DNA of 64,000 nucleotides from Bacillota bacterium (GTDB lineage Bacteria > Bacillota > UBA4882 > UBA8346): positions 62,001-126,000 of the forward strand of contig JARKQY010000044.1 in the NCBI GenBank assembly GCA_029974635.1, written 5' to 3'. Positions 54,435 through 62,578 of the stretch are shown one piece after another; the stretch's first letter is position 1; the number at the start of each line of letters is the position of its first letter. The notes under the pieces were generated by a model. That model had not been told where the DNA came from and made no database searches. It saw only the letters and a list, made by a program, of their open reading frames with translations. Made by a program: the position numbers and the translations under genes.

Positions 54435-55067
54435 TTAGCTATTTTCAACGGCAATTACAACAAATACTCCTTCTCCGTAACCGTCTTTAACCGGTTCAAT
54501 AGCAGTTAAACCTACCGGGTTTTTAAATATCGTTTGACAGATCTTCGGTTGCCCAAATCCCAACTCCGTCAACCATTCCATAACCTGGCCTATGGAATAA
54601 AAGTTGGCTTGCCGGTAAAACTCATTCTCATTTTTCTTCAACTCATAAATTCGCCCAACGGGGCTATCCTTGTCAATCATCCCGATAACAAGTCGGCCTC
54701 CGGGTTTTAAAACCCGTTGCGCCTCCTTAAGAGATTGGATGGGATTTTGGAAAAAGCAGATAACGGTCACCATCAACACCAGATCAAAGGATCCATCGGC
54801 AAAAGGTAATTCTTCCGCTTTAGCGTTATGAACTTCAATTCCGCGTCGCCGGGCAATATCCGCCATCGCTTTAGCCGGTTCCACACCCACTTTAATATTG
54901 AAAGGAACGGCAAATCTGCCGGTGCCTACTCCGATCTCCAAAGTGTGGCTATATTTAGGAATGAACTTTTGGACAGCCAGAATTTCCGATTTATAGGCAT
55001 AGCTATTCGCATCAAACCATTGATCATAATCCACAGCCAACTTCTCAAAGACTTGAATACTCTCCAT
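54435..55067 (-). CDS. SAM-dependent methyltransferase (class I)
   Basis: 210 residues, Methyltransf_11 type: motif I LEIGVGTGRFAVP, motif II near ADGSFDLVLMVTVI, motif III LKPGGRLVIGMIDKD. Substrate unknown. It is the intact paralogue of the fragment at 53165. Confidence 0.88.
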   Translation of the reverse strand: MESIQVFEKLAVDYDQWFDANSYAYKSEILAVQKFIPKYSHTLEIGVGTGRFAVPFNIKVGVEPAKAMADIARRRGIEVHNAKAEELPFADGSFDLVLMVTVICFFQNPIQSLKEAQRVLKPGGRLVIGMIDKDSPVGRIYELKKNENEFYRQANFYSIGQVMEWLTELGFGQPKICQTIFKNPVGLTAIEPVKDGYGEGVFVVIAVENS

Positions 55068-55121
55068 ATTTTATCCATTTCCTTATTATTGACTATGCTA
55101 TTAAAACAAAGGAAACGACTA

Positions 55122-55442
55122 TTACTTGCCTTGCTTGGGACCAGGCCCCCACATAGGATCGTCTCCGAATCTTTGTTGCCACCACTCGGCTGCCTCGTCC
55201 CGCATTTGATCCTGCTGAAATGAATACCGGTAATTGGCGCAATAATCCAAAATCAGCTGGTACGCATTATTAATCTCTTGCATCTTAATTACACTTGCAT
55301 TATCCTGCTGATTAACATCGGGATGGTATTGACGGCATAAAACCCGGTACCGCTCCTTTATGAACGTCATGGTCGCCTCCTCGGGCAACCCTAAAATCTC
55401 TCTGGCCGCTTTTAATTCTTCGTAAGAAAACTCTTTTTTCAT
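55122..55442 (-). CDS. J-domain (DnaJ-like) protein
   Basis: 106 residues. A J-domain at about 8-68 with HPD in CRQYHPDVNQQ; helices II and III are present. No zinc-finger or substrate domain follows, so it is a type III J protein that would recruit DnaK to a special client. It may serve Fe-S assembly, but nothing shows that. Confidence 0.85.
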   Translation of the reverse strand: MKKEFSYEELKAAREILGLPEEATMTFIKERYRVLCRQYHPDVNQQDNASVIKMQEINNAYQLILDYCANYRYSFQQDQMRDEAAEWWQQRFGDDPMWGPGPKQGK

Positions 55443-55592
55443 AATTCATCACCTTTTACGTAACAAAAAATTATCGTTTGATTGATATGTAAAGATTTTA
55501 AATTGGCGGGACTATCTATCCGGTCCAGTATGATAACCATTCCCTTCGCTACGCTCAGGTACAAATGATAAATCAAAATCCATAAATTTTCC

Positions 55593-55925
55593 TCAGTGAG
55601 TATAATCAATAACCCTTACTTTCTCGCCTACTTTTTTCGCGATGGCCTCTTTCATAGCCGTCGCCTGCGGGCAGGCGAACCCGATGGGATTCCCTTTGGT
55701 AATGCAGGAAGCTAAGGCAATGGCATCCGCTCCCCGTTCCACCATCTCCGCCGCGCGGGTCACCGCTTTTTTGCCGGGGCAGCCTCCGCAGGTAGTTATG
55801 CCAATAAGTTCAATATCTTCGCTAATTCCCTCAAAAGCGCCTTTTTTAGCTTTGATGAATTTCAAATCCGTAGTTGCCGGACACATATCTTCCGTCTGGA
55901 TACACCTAATTAAACCAAGTTTCAT
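55593..55925 (-). CDS. CGGC-domain protein
   Basis: 110 residues. The name-giving TTCGGCPGKKAV motif at about 45-56, and further cysteines in IRCIQTEDMCPAT, ASCITKG and FACPQA, suggest a metal or Fe-S site. Function unknown; common in anaerobes. It has a GGGCTTATGC-box promoter. Confidence 0.85.
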   Translation of the reverse strand: MKLGLIRCIQTEDMCPATTDLKFIKAKKGAFEGISEDIELIGITTCGGCPGKKAVTRAAEMVERGADAIALASCITKGNPIGFACPQATAMKEAIAKKVGEKVRVIDYTH

Positions 55926-56044
55926 GATAAATACCCCCTAATTACGTTAAGATTCACAGCCACTCAATCTTAGCGAATTCGATATCGCTCTTTTCAACAT
56001 ATATAAAACCCAGACTTTAGCGGGTTTGGTAATAAAAAATATTT

Positions 56045-56097
56045 CGGGCTTATGCTATTAATTTGTATATTATAGTACTGCTGCGGAAAGATGTCAA
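56045..56097 (-). promoter_or_regulatory. Promoter with GGGCTTATGC box (CGGC-domain gene)
   Basis: Minus strand TTGACA (56097-56092), 17-base spacer, TATAAT (56074-56069), then TAGCATAAGCCCG ending at 56045. Confidence 0.65.
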
Positions 56098-56154
56098 TAA
56101 TATTTGAAAGATATTTTGAAGTTGCAAACCAAGCGCCATTCTTTATAGCTATAG

Positions 56155-56222
56155 CTACGCTTTAAACCGCTTCAGACTTAGCGAATTGGTTATCACCACG
56201 ACCGAACTAAAGACATGAACGC
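56155..56222 (-). pseudogene. C-terminal tail of a heavy-metal P-type ATPase
   Basis: The frame reads VFSSVVVITNSLSLKRFKA then stop, the typical end of CopA-type ATPases. Only this tail is left. Confidence 0.6.
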
Positions 56223-56246
56223 AACGAAGAAGGGAATAGCGGTAAC

Positions 56247-56558
56247 GTCATTTTCCTAGAATATTTGCTTTTTATTCTGATCGCCTTTACGGTGGTGGTC
56301 TTAATCCGGGTGGTGGGAATCATTCTGGTCATCGCCCTATTGACTGCCCCACCCGCCATTGCCAGGCAATTTACACATAATCTAAAGAATATTATGATTA
56401 GCTCCACTTTATTGGGAGCCCTTTTTTGCTTATGCGGCCTCTGGATCTCCTATGACCTGCGCATCGCTTCCGGAGCGACCATCATTTTATTTTCCGGCGT
56501 CAGTTATCTGGGAGCATCGGTGGTTAAAAAGATTTTATGTCTGTCGCGATCAGTTTGA
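56247..56558 (+). pseudogene. Truncated ABC-3 (ZnuB/MntB-like) permease
   Basis: About 100 codons matching the last three to four helices of zinc/manganese permeases (VVGIILVIALLTAPPAIARQ, SGATIILFSG). No start and no upstream helices; abuts the CopA tail on the other strand. Confidence 0.75.
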
Positions 56559-56618
56559 GATGCATCCGCTTTATTGCGGTATATTTCCCTTGTTCCATAT
56601 CATTCAGATCGTTGTACG

Positions 56619-56996
56619 CTACATGCCTTTTCCAAAGATCAGCGCTGCTAGCAGAATTATAAAAACAATGACAGTGATTGCCGAATACAAATAGTCTTCT
56701 TCCATTAGAAAAATGATAATGGAAGCCCCCACCCGAAACACCGGAGTAAGGATAAGCAGCAACAGACCGGTGATGATGATTGCAAAGGGCTTTAATAAGA
56801 GCAGGCCGGTGATGATCTCTTGTAACGAAATAGGGTAGGTCCCGGCCGGGTAACCGCCCTGCCGCGTTATTAGGAACATGATTAAACCGGCTAATATCAC
56901 CACAGCACTGGCAACAACGCCCACCCGCAGCATGTTGCTTAAGAGTATCTCCATATTTTCCATTCCAGCGTTATTGTTTTTGTTAACATCGCTCAT
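56619..56996 (-). CDS. DUF1634 membrane protein
   Basis: 125 residues with three hydrophobic helices and the LLSNMLRVGV start of DUF1634. It usually accompanies TauE/SafE genes, as here (four-base overlap). Probably a helper subunit of that transporter. Confidence 0.87.
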   Translation of the reverse strand: MSDVNKNNNAGMENMEILLSNMLRVGVVASAVVILAGLIMFLITRQGGYPAGTYPISLQEIITGLLLLKPFAIIITGLLLLILTPVFRVGASIIIFLMEEDYLYSAITVIVFIILLAALIFGKGM

Positions 56997-57835
56997 AATT
57001 TAACATTCAACCCCTTCAGCAGCATTTGTAATCCGATATAAAGCAACACCGGAATAAAGAGTTTACGAATCGTTGAACTTTTTAAATTTTTCATTACCCG
57101 GGTTCCCGCGGTGGCGCCAAAAAGTACGCCTAACGCGACGGGAGCGGCAATTTGAGGATTAAGGTCGCCTCTCAGGAAATAAACTCCGGCGCTGGCGGCG
57201 GCTGTGACTCCAATCATAAAATTGCTGGTTGCCGTAGAAACTTTTAAAGGTAACTTCATCACCATATCCATGGCCATGACTTTAAAAATACCGCTGCCGA
57301 TCCCTAAAAGCCCGGATACAACCCCGGCCAAATACATCATGCCGAAACCGCGATATATCCCAGTGACCTTATATTGCACTTGTGTGTTCAACATATTATC
57401 AAAATACTCACTATGCAGTTTTAAGCGTTCGGCCAATGGGGAAACCGTATTGACTGGGGAAGGTACTTCTTCATGCCCCTTGCGCAACATCGCTAAAGCC
57501 GAATAAAGCATCAGCAACCCAAAGATGATAAATAGGGCATTAGGATATACTAACCCGGTAATTAATGCCCCGGTGATGGCCCCAAGGGTAGTGGCTATCT
57601 CCAGAAACATTCCCAATCTGAGGTTGATCATTTTGTCCCTGATATAAGCTACCGCCGCACCGCTTGAAGTGGCAATGACCGAAACGATGCTGGCGCCGAT
57701 GGCGTATTTAATGTTCACTCCGAATAATAAGGTCAAGGCGGGGGTGACGATGATAGCCCCGCCAAGGCCTAAAAGCGCACCGATGAATCCGGCGAATATC
57801 GAAATGAAAAAGATGAATATTGTCGTTAAAAACAT
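56993..57835 (-). CDS. TauE/SafE-family anion exporter
   Basis: 280 residues with about eight membrane helices; repeated GLGGAIIVTPALT and GIGSGIFKVMAM half-motifs typical of TauE/SafE. Members move sulfite, sulfoacetate or other organosulfur anions, or sulfur/thiosulfate (TsuA-like). It fits the sulfur theme and probably exports sulfite or imports a sulfur anion. Confidence 0.9.
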   Translation of the reverse strand: MFLTTIFIFFISIFAGFIGALLGLGGAIIVTPALTLLFGVNIKYAIGASIVSVIATSSGAAVAYIRDKMINLRLGMFLEIATTLGAITGALITGLVYPNALFIIFGLLMLYSALAMLRKGHEEVPSPVNTVSPLAERLKLHSEYFDNMLNTQVQYKVTGIYRGFGMMYLAGVVSGLLGIGSGIFKVMAMDMVMKLPLKVSTATSNFMIGVTAAASAGVYFLRGDLNPQIAAPVALGVLFGATAGTRVMKNLKSSTIRKLFIPVLLYIGLQMLLKGLNVKL

Positions 57836-58029
57836 TTTTCCATCTCCGCATGAAACCTAAAATTTTTATTTACTTTTTTCCGTTTCGGAAATAACTATGC
57901 ATTACTTTTTGCTTTCAGCCATTCTTTAGCTTTTTCCGGGTGAGGGGAAACCATTCCGCATCCAACCAGTACTGGTCCGCCTGGACGATGACCTCCATTA
58001 TCAACAGCCTATTGCGGAAAGCGATTTTT
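57836..58029. other. Degenerate stretch behind the TauE gene
   Basis: On the minus strand a frame ending near 57895 reads GGPVLVGCGMVSPHPEKAKE, which looks like the end of a former gene I cannot name. No start or ribosome site is present. Confidence 0.35.
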
Positions 58030-58167
58030 TTAGCAACACAACCATTTCCCATTTTTATGTTCATCAATCGCGATATTTGAAAATCCGGCCCGCTCCATCA
58101 GTTCTTTAATTTGCACTCCCGTATAGATGGCCATTTTCAGCATCTTGATCCATTGGAAGCTTTTTAT
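58030..58167 (-). pseudogene. C-terminal remnant of a SAM methyltransferase
   Basis: Reads VQIKELMERAGFSNIAID then EHKNGKWLCC and stop, the usual last strand-helix of class I methyltransferases. Not closely similar to 54435. The 5' part is absent. Confidence 0.6.
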
Positions 58168-58177
58168 TCCGGAATAC

Positions 58178-58224
58178 TTGACAAAACCTTTTAATATCAG
58201 TATATTAGTAATTGCTAATATACT
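58178..58224 (+). promoter_or_regulatory. Promoter and ArsR-type operator
   Basis: TTGACA (58178-58183), 17-base spacer, TATATT (58201-58206). A perfect 10-base inverted repeat, AGTATATTAG and CTAATATACT around TAATTG (58199-58224), covers the -10. Likely bound by the ArsR protein encoded in the same operon. Confidence 0.85.
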
Positions 58225-58239
58225 AAAGGGTGATATTCT

Positions 58240-58449
58240 ATGAGAAGCAAGAAAAAGTCAGCTTCGATATCCAAGGAATGCGTCGCCTGCGGATGCTGCG
58301 TGAAAAGCTGCCTGCTGGGCGCTCTCTCCGTGTACAGGGGCATGTATGCCTTGGTTGATGAGCATAAATGCGCAGGCTGCGGAAAGTGTGCGGATGTTTG
58401 TCCCGCGCAGGTCATATCCGTTGCCGCGAGGGAGGCCGCCCAATGCTAA
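58240..58449 (+). CDS. 2x[4Fe-4S] ferredoxin
   Basis: 69 residues with CVACGCCVKSC and CAGCGKCADVCP, eight cluster cysteines. Overlaps the next gene by seven bases. Supplies or accepts electrons for the membrane protein that follows. Confidence 0.9.
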   Translation: MRSKKKSASISKECVACGCCVKSCLLGALSVYRGMYALVDEHKCAGCGKCADVCPAQVISVAAREAAQC

Positions 58450-59078
58450 AACAACAAAAACACTGGTATGATTATCTCTGGATCGCCTCCGCCGTTTATT
58501 TGACGCTTGGTTTTTTCAATATCCTGTTTGCGTGGCTTGGGCTGATCTGCTTTATTACACCCTTGCTTATCGCGATCGTTAAGGGGAACAAATCCTATTG
58601 CAACAGGTTTTGCGGGCGCGGCCAGCTCTTTGAGCTTCTGGGCTACCGTTTGGGGCTTTCCCGAAGAAAAGCGCCCCCGAAATTCCTATGCTCCAGCTGG
58701 TTCCGGTATGGGTTTCTGGCTTTTTTTATGACGATGTTTTTTGTGATGCTCTACGCAACCTGCCTTGTTTTCGTCGGCGCGACGCTCAATGAAGCAGTAA
58801 CGCTTCTTTGGGTATTTAAGCTGCCGTGGAACTGGGTTGACACCTCCTTTGTGGCTCCTTGGATGGCGCAATTTGCTTTTGGATTTTATGGGGTCATGCT
58901 TACCTCCACAGTGCTGGGGATGTTGACGATGCTTCTGTTTAAACCCCGTTCATGGTGCGTGTACTGCCCGATGGGAACCATGACGCAGGGAATCTGCCAA
59001 ATTAAACACAGAAAGGAAAATCCGAATGAAACGCCAAACAAAGGAAATTGCCGGACTGCTGAAGGTTCTTGCCAATGA
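58443..59078 (+). CDS. Membrane 4Fe-4S-type protein (NapH-like)
   Basis: 211 residues from the ATG at 58443 (GGGAGG ahead); a longer frame would read through the ferredoxin. Four membrane helices, with CNRFCGRGQLFE and CVYCPMGTMTQG as NapH-type cysteine motifs. No soluble ferredoxin domain; the separate ferredoxin at 58240 replaces it. Likely part of a small electron-transfer chain linked to sulfur stress. Confidence 0.82.
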   Translation: MLKQQKHWYDYLWIASAVYLTLGFFNILFAWLGLICFITPLLIAIVKGNKSYCNRFCGRGQLFELLGYRLGLSRRKAPPKFLCSSWFRYGFLAFFMTMFFVMLYATCLVFVGATLNEAVTLLWVFKLPWNWVDTSFVAPWMAQFAFGFYGVMLTSTVLGMLTMLLFKPRSWCVYCPMGTMTQGICQIKHRKENPNETPNKGNCRTAEGSCQ

Positions 59079-59328
59079 AAACCGGCTGCTCATCTTATGT
59101 AAGCTCATTAAGGGACCGAAAACCGTGAGCGGGCTTGGGGAAAAGATACCGAACATCACCCAATCTGCGCTATCCCAGCATCTGGCGCTTTTAAAGGCCC
59201 ACGGGATTCTGGATTTTTCAAAGGCGGGACAGAGCGTTACCTATTCCATTGCCGATCACCGGGTCGAACAAGTTATTTCCGTACTGAAAAAATATTACTG
59301 CGACAACGAGGAGGATGATCAGGGTTGA
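59026..59328 (+). CDS. ArsR-family repressor, possible persulfide sensor
   Basis: 100 residues. Winged helix with NENRLLILCKLIKG and QSALSQHLALLK. Cys25 and Cys92 occupy the places of the two cysteines that form a tetrasulfide link in SqrR/BigR, and there is no ArsR-type CVCDL metal motif. The rhodanese next door supports a sulfide/persulfide signal. It likely represses its own operon at 58199-58224. Confidence 0.88.
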   Translation: MKRQTKEIAGLLKVLANENRLLILCKLIKGPKTVSGLGEKIPNITQSALSQHLALLKAHGILDFSKAGQSVTYSIADHRVEQVISVLKKYYCDNEEDDQG

Positions 59329-59777
59329 AAAGAAAAAGAAAAGGGATTGCCGCCGCCCTACTTCTGCTCGGCATATTACTGGCGTTTGCCTATGTGAAAA
59401 ACGGTGGCCCTCCGGATGTAACGCAAGGCCTTCCCCAGGTGCAGGCCGGTGTCTATAAAAAAATAACCGCAGAGGAAGCTCATCGAATGATGGAGGAGTC
59501 AAACAATTATATTCTGTTGGATGTGCGCACGCCGGAAGAATTCGCGGAAGCGCATATCGAGGGTGCGGTTCTGCTTCCGGATTATGAGATTCAGGACAAG
59601 GCAAAGGAGCAATTACCCGATCAAGATGCAACCATCCTCGTATATTGCCGGAGCGGACGCCGGAGCGCGGAAGCCGCGCGGCGGTTGATTGACATGGGCT
59701 ATGCCAATGTATACGATTTCGGCGGCATCCTCGACTGGCCGTATGACACGGTCAGCGGCGGAATTAAGAAGGAATAA
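59325..59777 (+). CDS. Membrane-anchored rhodanese-like sulfurtransferase
   Basis: 150 residues from a TTG after GAGGAGG. One N-terminal membrane anchor (about 8-25), then a single rhodanese domain with active cysteine in VYCRSGRRS, facing outward. It would transfer or bind persulfide sulfur. Last gene of the ArsR operon. Codon use is GC-richer than the surroundings. Confidence 0.9.
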   Translation: MKRKRKGIAAALLLLGILLAFAYVKNGGPPDVTQGLPQVQAGVYKKITAEEAHRMMEESNNYILLDVRTPEEFAEAHIEGAVLLPDYEIQDKAKEQLPDQDATILVYCRSGRRSAEAARRLIDMGYANVYDFGGILDWPYDTVSGGIKKE

Positions 59778-59932
59778 AAATGGAACTGATCACATTGAAG
59801 CGAAGGCATTAGGGAGCAAGATGGGTGAGCCCGCCCACATAATTGGCGGTTTCAACCCGTTTATGCTTTCCGACCATGTTCCCAATTTCCTGGTCAATAA
59901 TAATATATACCATCTGACAAGGGGGTGGAAGC

Positions 59933-60772
59933 ATGATCAATCAGGGATTAAGCATTGAAGATCAGCTTTTGATCGTCCGTGGAAAAATATTGCAGTTACC
60001 GATCAATCGCTTTTTAAAAGACCCTTTATTAAGGTATATTGAGCAAGCCATCGATTGTTTTGGGCAAGGAAATGTCCAGTGCGCCGTCAATAATGTGGCG
60101 GCAATCGGCGCCAAAATACAGACTTGGCAAATGAGAGCCGCCTGCGTCTCGGCTATTAACCCGTTGTTAGCGGATTTACAGTGCGTGCAACAGAGTTTGC
60201 TCCGATTATCACCGGGAAGCGGAGCCACTGGGGCCACCGGTCCCGCCGGTATCGCCGGAGCCACCGGAGCCACTGGTCCGGAAGGTCCGATTGGCCCCAC
60301 TGGTCTAACTGGTGCGACTGGCCCGGAAGGTCCGACTGGCCCCACTGGAGAAGTCGTTTTGGCTTTTGGATCTTTAAGAGGAAGTAGTGTAGAGACACCT
60401 GGGGCAACATTTACACCCGTACCATTTAGTGTGGTTGGACCTTTATCAGATACTATCACAGTTAGTCTATCGGGCAATGAATTAGTGGTAGGAGAAAGCG
60501 GAATTTATCAAATAACGATATCTATTAACGCTGAAGCCACTACTGATCCAGATCCAGATCAACCATATCTAAATGCTATTATTACTGTCAATGGTACACC
60601 GATTTTTGGCGATACTACTACTTTTTTTAAGATATCTAATAGAAGTAGTTCAACGTTTGTCGTTCAAGCCTCCTTAACAGCAGGGGATGAAGTAGGAGCA
60701 AGTATTAGTACGGATTTTCCTGTTTTAGGTTATATGAATCGCTCTTTAACTATTGTTCAATTAAGTAATTAA
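59933..60772 (+). CDS. Collagen-like exosporium/surface protein (BclA-type)
   Basis: 279 residues. Residues 1-95 form a helical head with four cysteines; about 96-141 are Gly-X-Y triplets ([17 protein letters not shown]); from 143 on a beta-rich C-terminal domain ([19 protein letters not shown]) resembles the BclA C-terminal TNF-like domain. GGGGGTGG precedes the ATG. Such proteins form hair-like filaments on spores. The C-terminal third is AT-richer than the collagen part, suggesting a composite origin. Confidence 0.85.
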   Translation: MINQGLSIEDQLLIVRGKILQLPINRFLKDPLLRYIEQAIDCFGQGNVQCAVNNVAAIGAKIQTWQMRAACVSAINPLLADLQCVQQSLLRLSPGSGATGATGPAGIAGATGATGPEGPIGPTGLTGATGPEGPTGPTGEVVLAFGSLRGSSVETPGATFTPVPFSVVGPLSDTITVSLSGNELVVGESGIYQITISINAEATTDPDPDQPYLNAIITVNGTPIFGDTTTFFKISNRSSSTFVVQASLTAGDEVGASISTDFPVLGYMNRSLTIVQLSN

Positions 60773-60914
60773 ATGATTTTCAATATTAATGAGGCAATTA
60801 TGATTATTAATCGGTTTCGCGGGAGGCATTTTGTTAAGTTACTTTCCATCTAGATATTTGGATAAGATATATTCGCTTTAAGGATTTTACCGAGAATCAT
60901 CAGTCAAGGAAATG

Positions 60915-60964
60915 AAAAAGCGTAGGTTCTGGACTATGGTTAGTCCGTGAACCTATGCTTTTTT
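60915..60964 (+). terminator. Terminator of the collagen-like gene
   Basis: AAAAAGCGTAGGTTC and GAACCTATGCTTTTT form a long stem with one mismatch, followed by T's; an inner GGACTA/TAGTCC hairpin makes the loop. Confidence 0.85.
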
Positions 60965-61143
60965 CATGTTTAACGAGGTCCTTTATTTTTAATTAATGAT
61001 TATACCTTGACGGGTATTAGTATTATTATTTACATACGATTAGGGGTATGAATTTTCAACCCAATAACGATGCGGTTTTGAAAAAGGATTCCCAAAAATG
61101 AAATTTGACGGTCACAAACCCCGTCAAATCTAATGTTTTTATA
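60965..61143. other. Non-coding stretch before the tRNA relics
   Basis: AT-rich, no frame of family likeness; a CCCCGTCAAAT stretch repeats ACGGTCA-type words but I see no defined element. Confidence 0.4.
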
Positions 61144-61166
61144 TGGTGCGCCCGACAGGAATCGAA
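61144..61166 (-). other. tRNA 3'-end relic (possible att site)
   Basis: Minus strand reads TTCGATTCCTGTCGGGCGCACCA, the T-loop, acceptor strand and CCA of a tRNA. The 5' side of the T-stem no longer pairs and the rest of the tRNA is missing. Integrases of mobile elements leave such 3' ends as attachment sites. Confidence 0.55.
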
Positions 61167-61321
61167 TTTGTAGAGAGTATTTCCTGGAGTTTCTAGAAAT
61201 TTCTTTATGCCAAGCTAATAAACGTTTTTAGTAAAAGATATTGTCTCAAATTGCTCTAAATTTCTTAAGTTTTTTCTACGAATTCGTAGAAAATTCGTGG
61301 AAGGGTATAATACAAAAGTTT

Positions 61322-61346
61322 AGCCGTCCCTCGGACGGCTCTTTAC
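61322..61346 (+). terminator. Strong hairpin AGCCGTCC/GGACGGCT
   Basis: AGCCGTCC, loop CTC, GGACGGCT, then CTTTACTTT. No gene directly upstream; it may end a lost one. Confidence 0.6.
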
Positions 61347-61369
61347 TTTATTCTTGAAAAATAATTTTT

Positions 61370-61405
61370 TCGACCTGAGGGGAATCGAACCCCTGACCTC
61401 TTGAG
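61370..61405 (-). other. Second tRNA 3'-half relic
   Basis: Minus strand has AGGGGTTCGATTCCCCT, a perfect T-arm, flanked by AGAGGTC and CAGGTCGA. The D- and anticodon arms are absent, since the ApbE gene begins to end four bases away. Confidence 0.55.
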
Positions 61406-61408
61406 AAG

Positions 61409-62464
61409 TTATTCTTTTATTGTCACTTTCAGAAAACTCTTGAACCCTTTGGAATAAATGACCTCACCGGTGCCCGTCACCCACAGGGCTTCGACGCCGT
61501 TAAGACCTTCGACGAACTTCTTGCCCATTTCAAGGGGCATAATGAATACGGCCGTGGACAGCGCGTCGGCAAGGCCGGAGTCGCGGCATATTATTGTAAG
61601 GTCCGTAAATTGTGACGCGGGCATAAGGGTACTTGGGTCGATGATATGGTTGTACCTTGTTCCATTCACGGTGTAATACCGCTCATATGAGCCGCTGGAC
61701 ACTACGGAATATCCCGATATTAGTACGCTGCACAACTCGGTATCCTTGCTCTCCTTATCTGGGTTTTTTATCCCAATATTCCAGGGCTCCATCCCGTTTT
61801 TGCCTGGCTTGCCGCCTATGGCCCGGACATTGCCGCCTACATCGAGCAGAAGAGAAGAGACGCCATCGCCTTCGAAATACCGGGCTGTCCGCTCGATGGC
61901 ATAGCCTTTGGCTACCGCCCCTACGTCAAGGCTCATCCCGGAGTCTGAAAGGTATACCGTCGAGGCTTTCGTGTCGATGATAATGTCCTCGATATCGGTA
62001 TGCCGGGCGGCCTGCTCAAGCAGCTTCCTCGAAGGTAGTTCGGCGCTGAGCGGGTCGGATATGCCTTTTTCCCTGTAATCATGCCATATCCTGAGCACCG
62101 ATCCCAAAGCAATGTTTGTCTTGCCGTCAGTCGCGTAATACTGCTTTTTGGCAAAAAGCAGCAGGGAGATAAGCTCTTTGTCGACCTTTACCGGAGCTAT
62201 GCCGGCGTTGTCGTTTATGGTTTTGATGTTATTGATACCCTCATAGCTATGATAAATATCGCATAACCGGTGATACTCCGTGAGCTTGTCCTTTATCCGT
62301 CCGACGAGGGCGGTAAATTCCTCTTTGCTTTCCGAAAAGCCCACAATAGTGGTCACTGTATCGAAAACCCCTAAAAACTCCGCCTGATATCTTATTGTCT
62401 TTTTCGCGCATCCGGACGCAATCAGCAATAAAGCAGCGAGCAATGCGATGATAAGTCGTTTCAT
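61409..62464 (-). CDS. apbE: FAD:protein FMN transferase (ApbE)
   Basis: 351 residues, a lipoprotein (signal ending IASGC). ApbE motifs: DGKTNIALGSVLRIW, MSLDVGAVAKGYAIE and SSGSYERYYTVNGTRYNHI with the DPSTLMPA loop. It links FMN covalently to a threonine or serine of target proteins outside the membrane. The secreted FMN-domain-like protein encoded just upstream is its likely target. Base use is more GC-rich than that of the sulfur island. Confidence 0.93.
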   Translation of the reverse strand: MKRLIIALLAALLLIASGCAKKTIRYQAEFLGVFDTVTTIVGFSESKEEFTALVGRIKDKLTEYHRLCDIYHSYEGINNIKTINDNAGIAPVKVDKELISLLLFAKKQYYATDGKTNIALGSVLRIWHDYREKGISDPLSAELPSRKLLEQAARHTDIEDIIIDTKASTVYLSDSGMSLDVGAVAKGYAIERTARYFEGDGVSSLLLDVGGNVRAIGGKPGKNGMEPWNIGIKNPDKESKDTELCSVLISGYSVVSSGSYERYYTVNGTRYNHIIDPSTLMPASQFTDLTIICRDSGLADALSTAVFIMPLEMGKKFVEGLNGVEALWVTGTGEVIYSKGFKSFLKVTIKE

Positions 62465-62578
62465 ATTTCATGTTCCTTTTGGGCACTGAATTATAATAAA
62501 GAAAAAATGTCGCAATAATCCACGCTTAGCCATGAAACTTATTGCGACATATTTATAGATTTGAGGCGGCTCGAATTG

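Noticed and set aside
59933..60410. Minus-strand Pro-rich frames over the collagen repeats
   Set aside because: They are complements of the GGX-rich coding strand, without ribosome sites.
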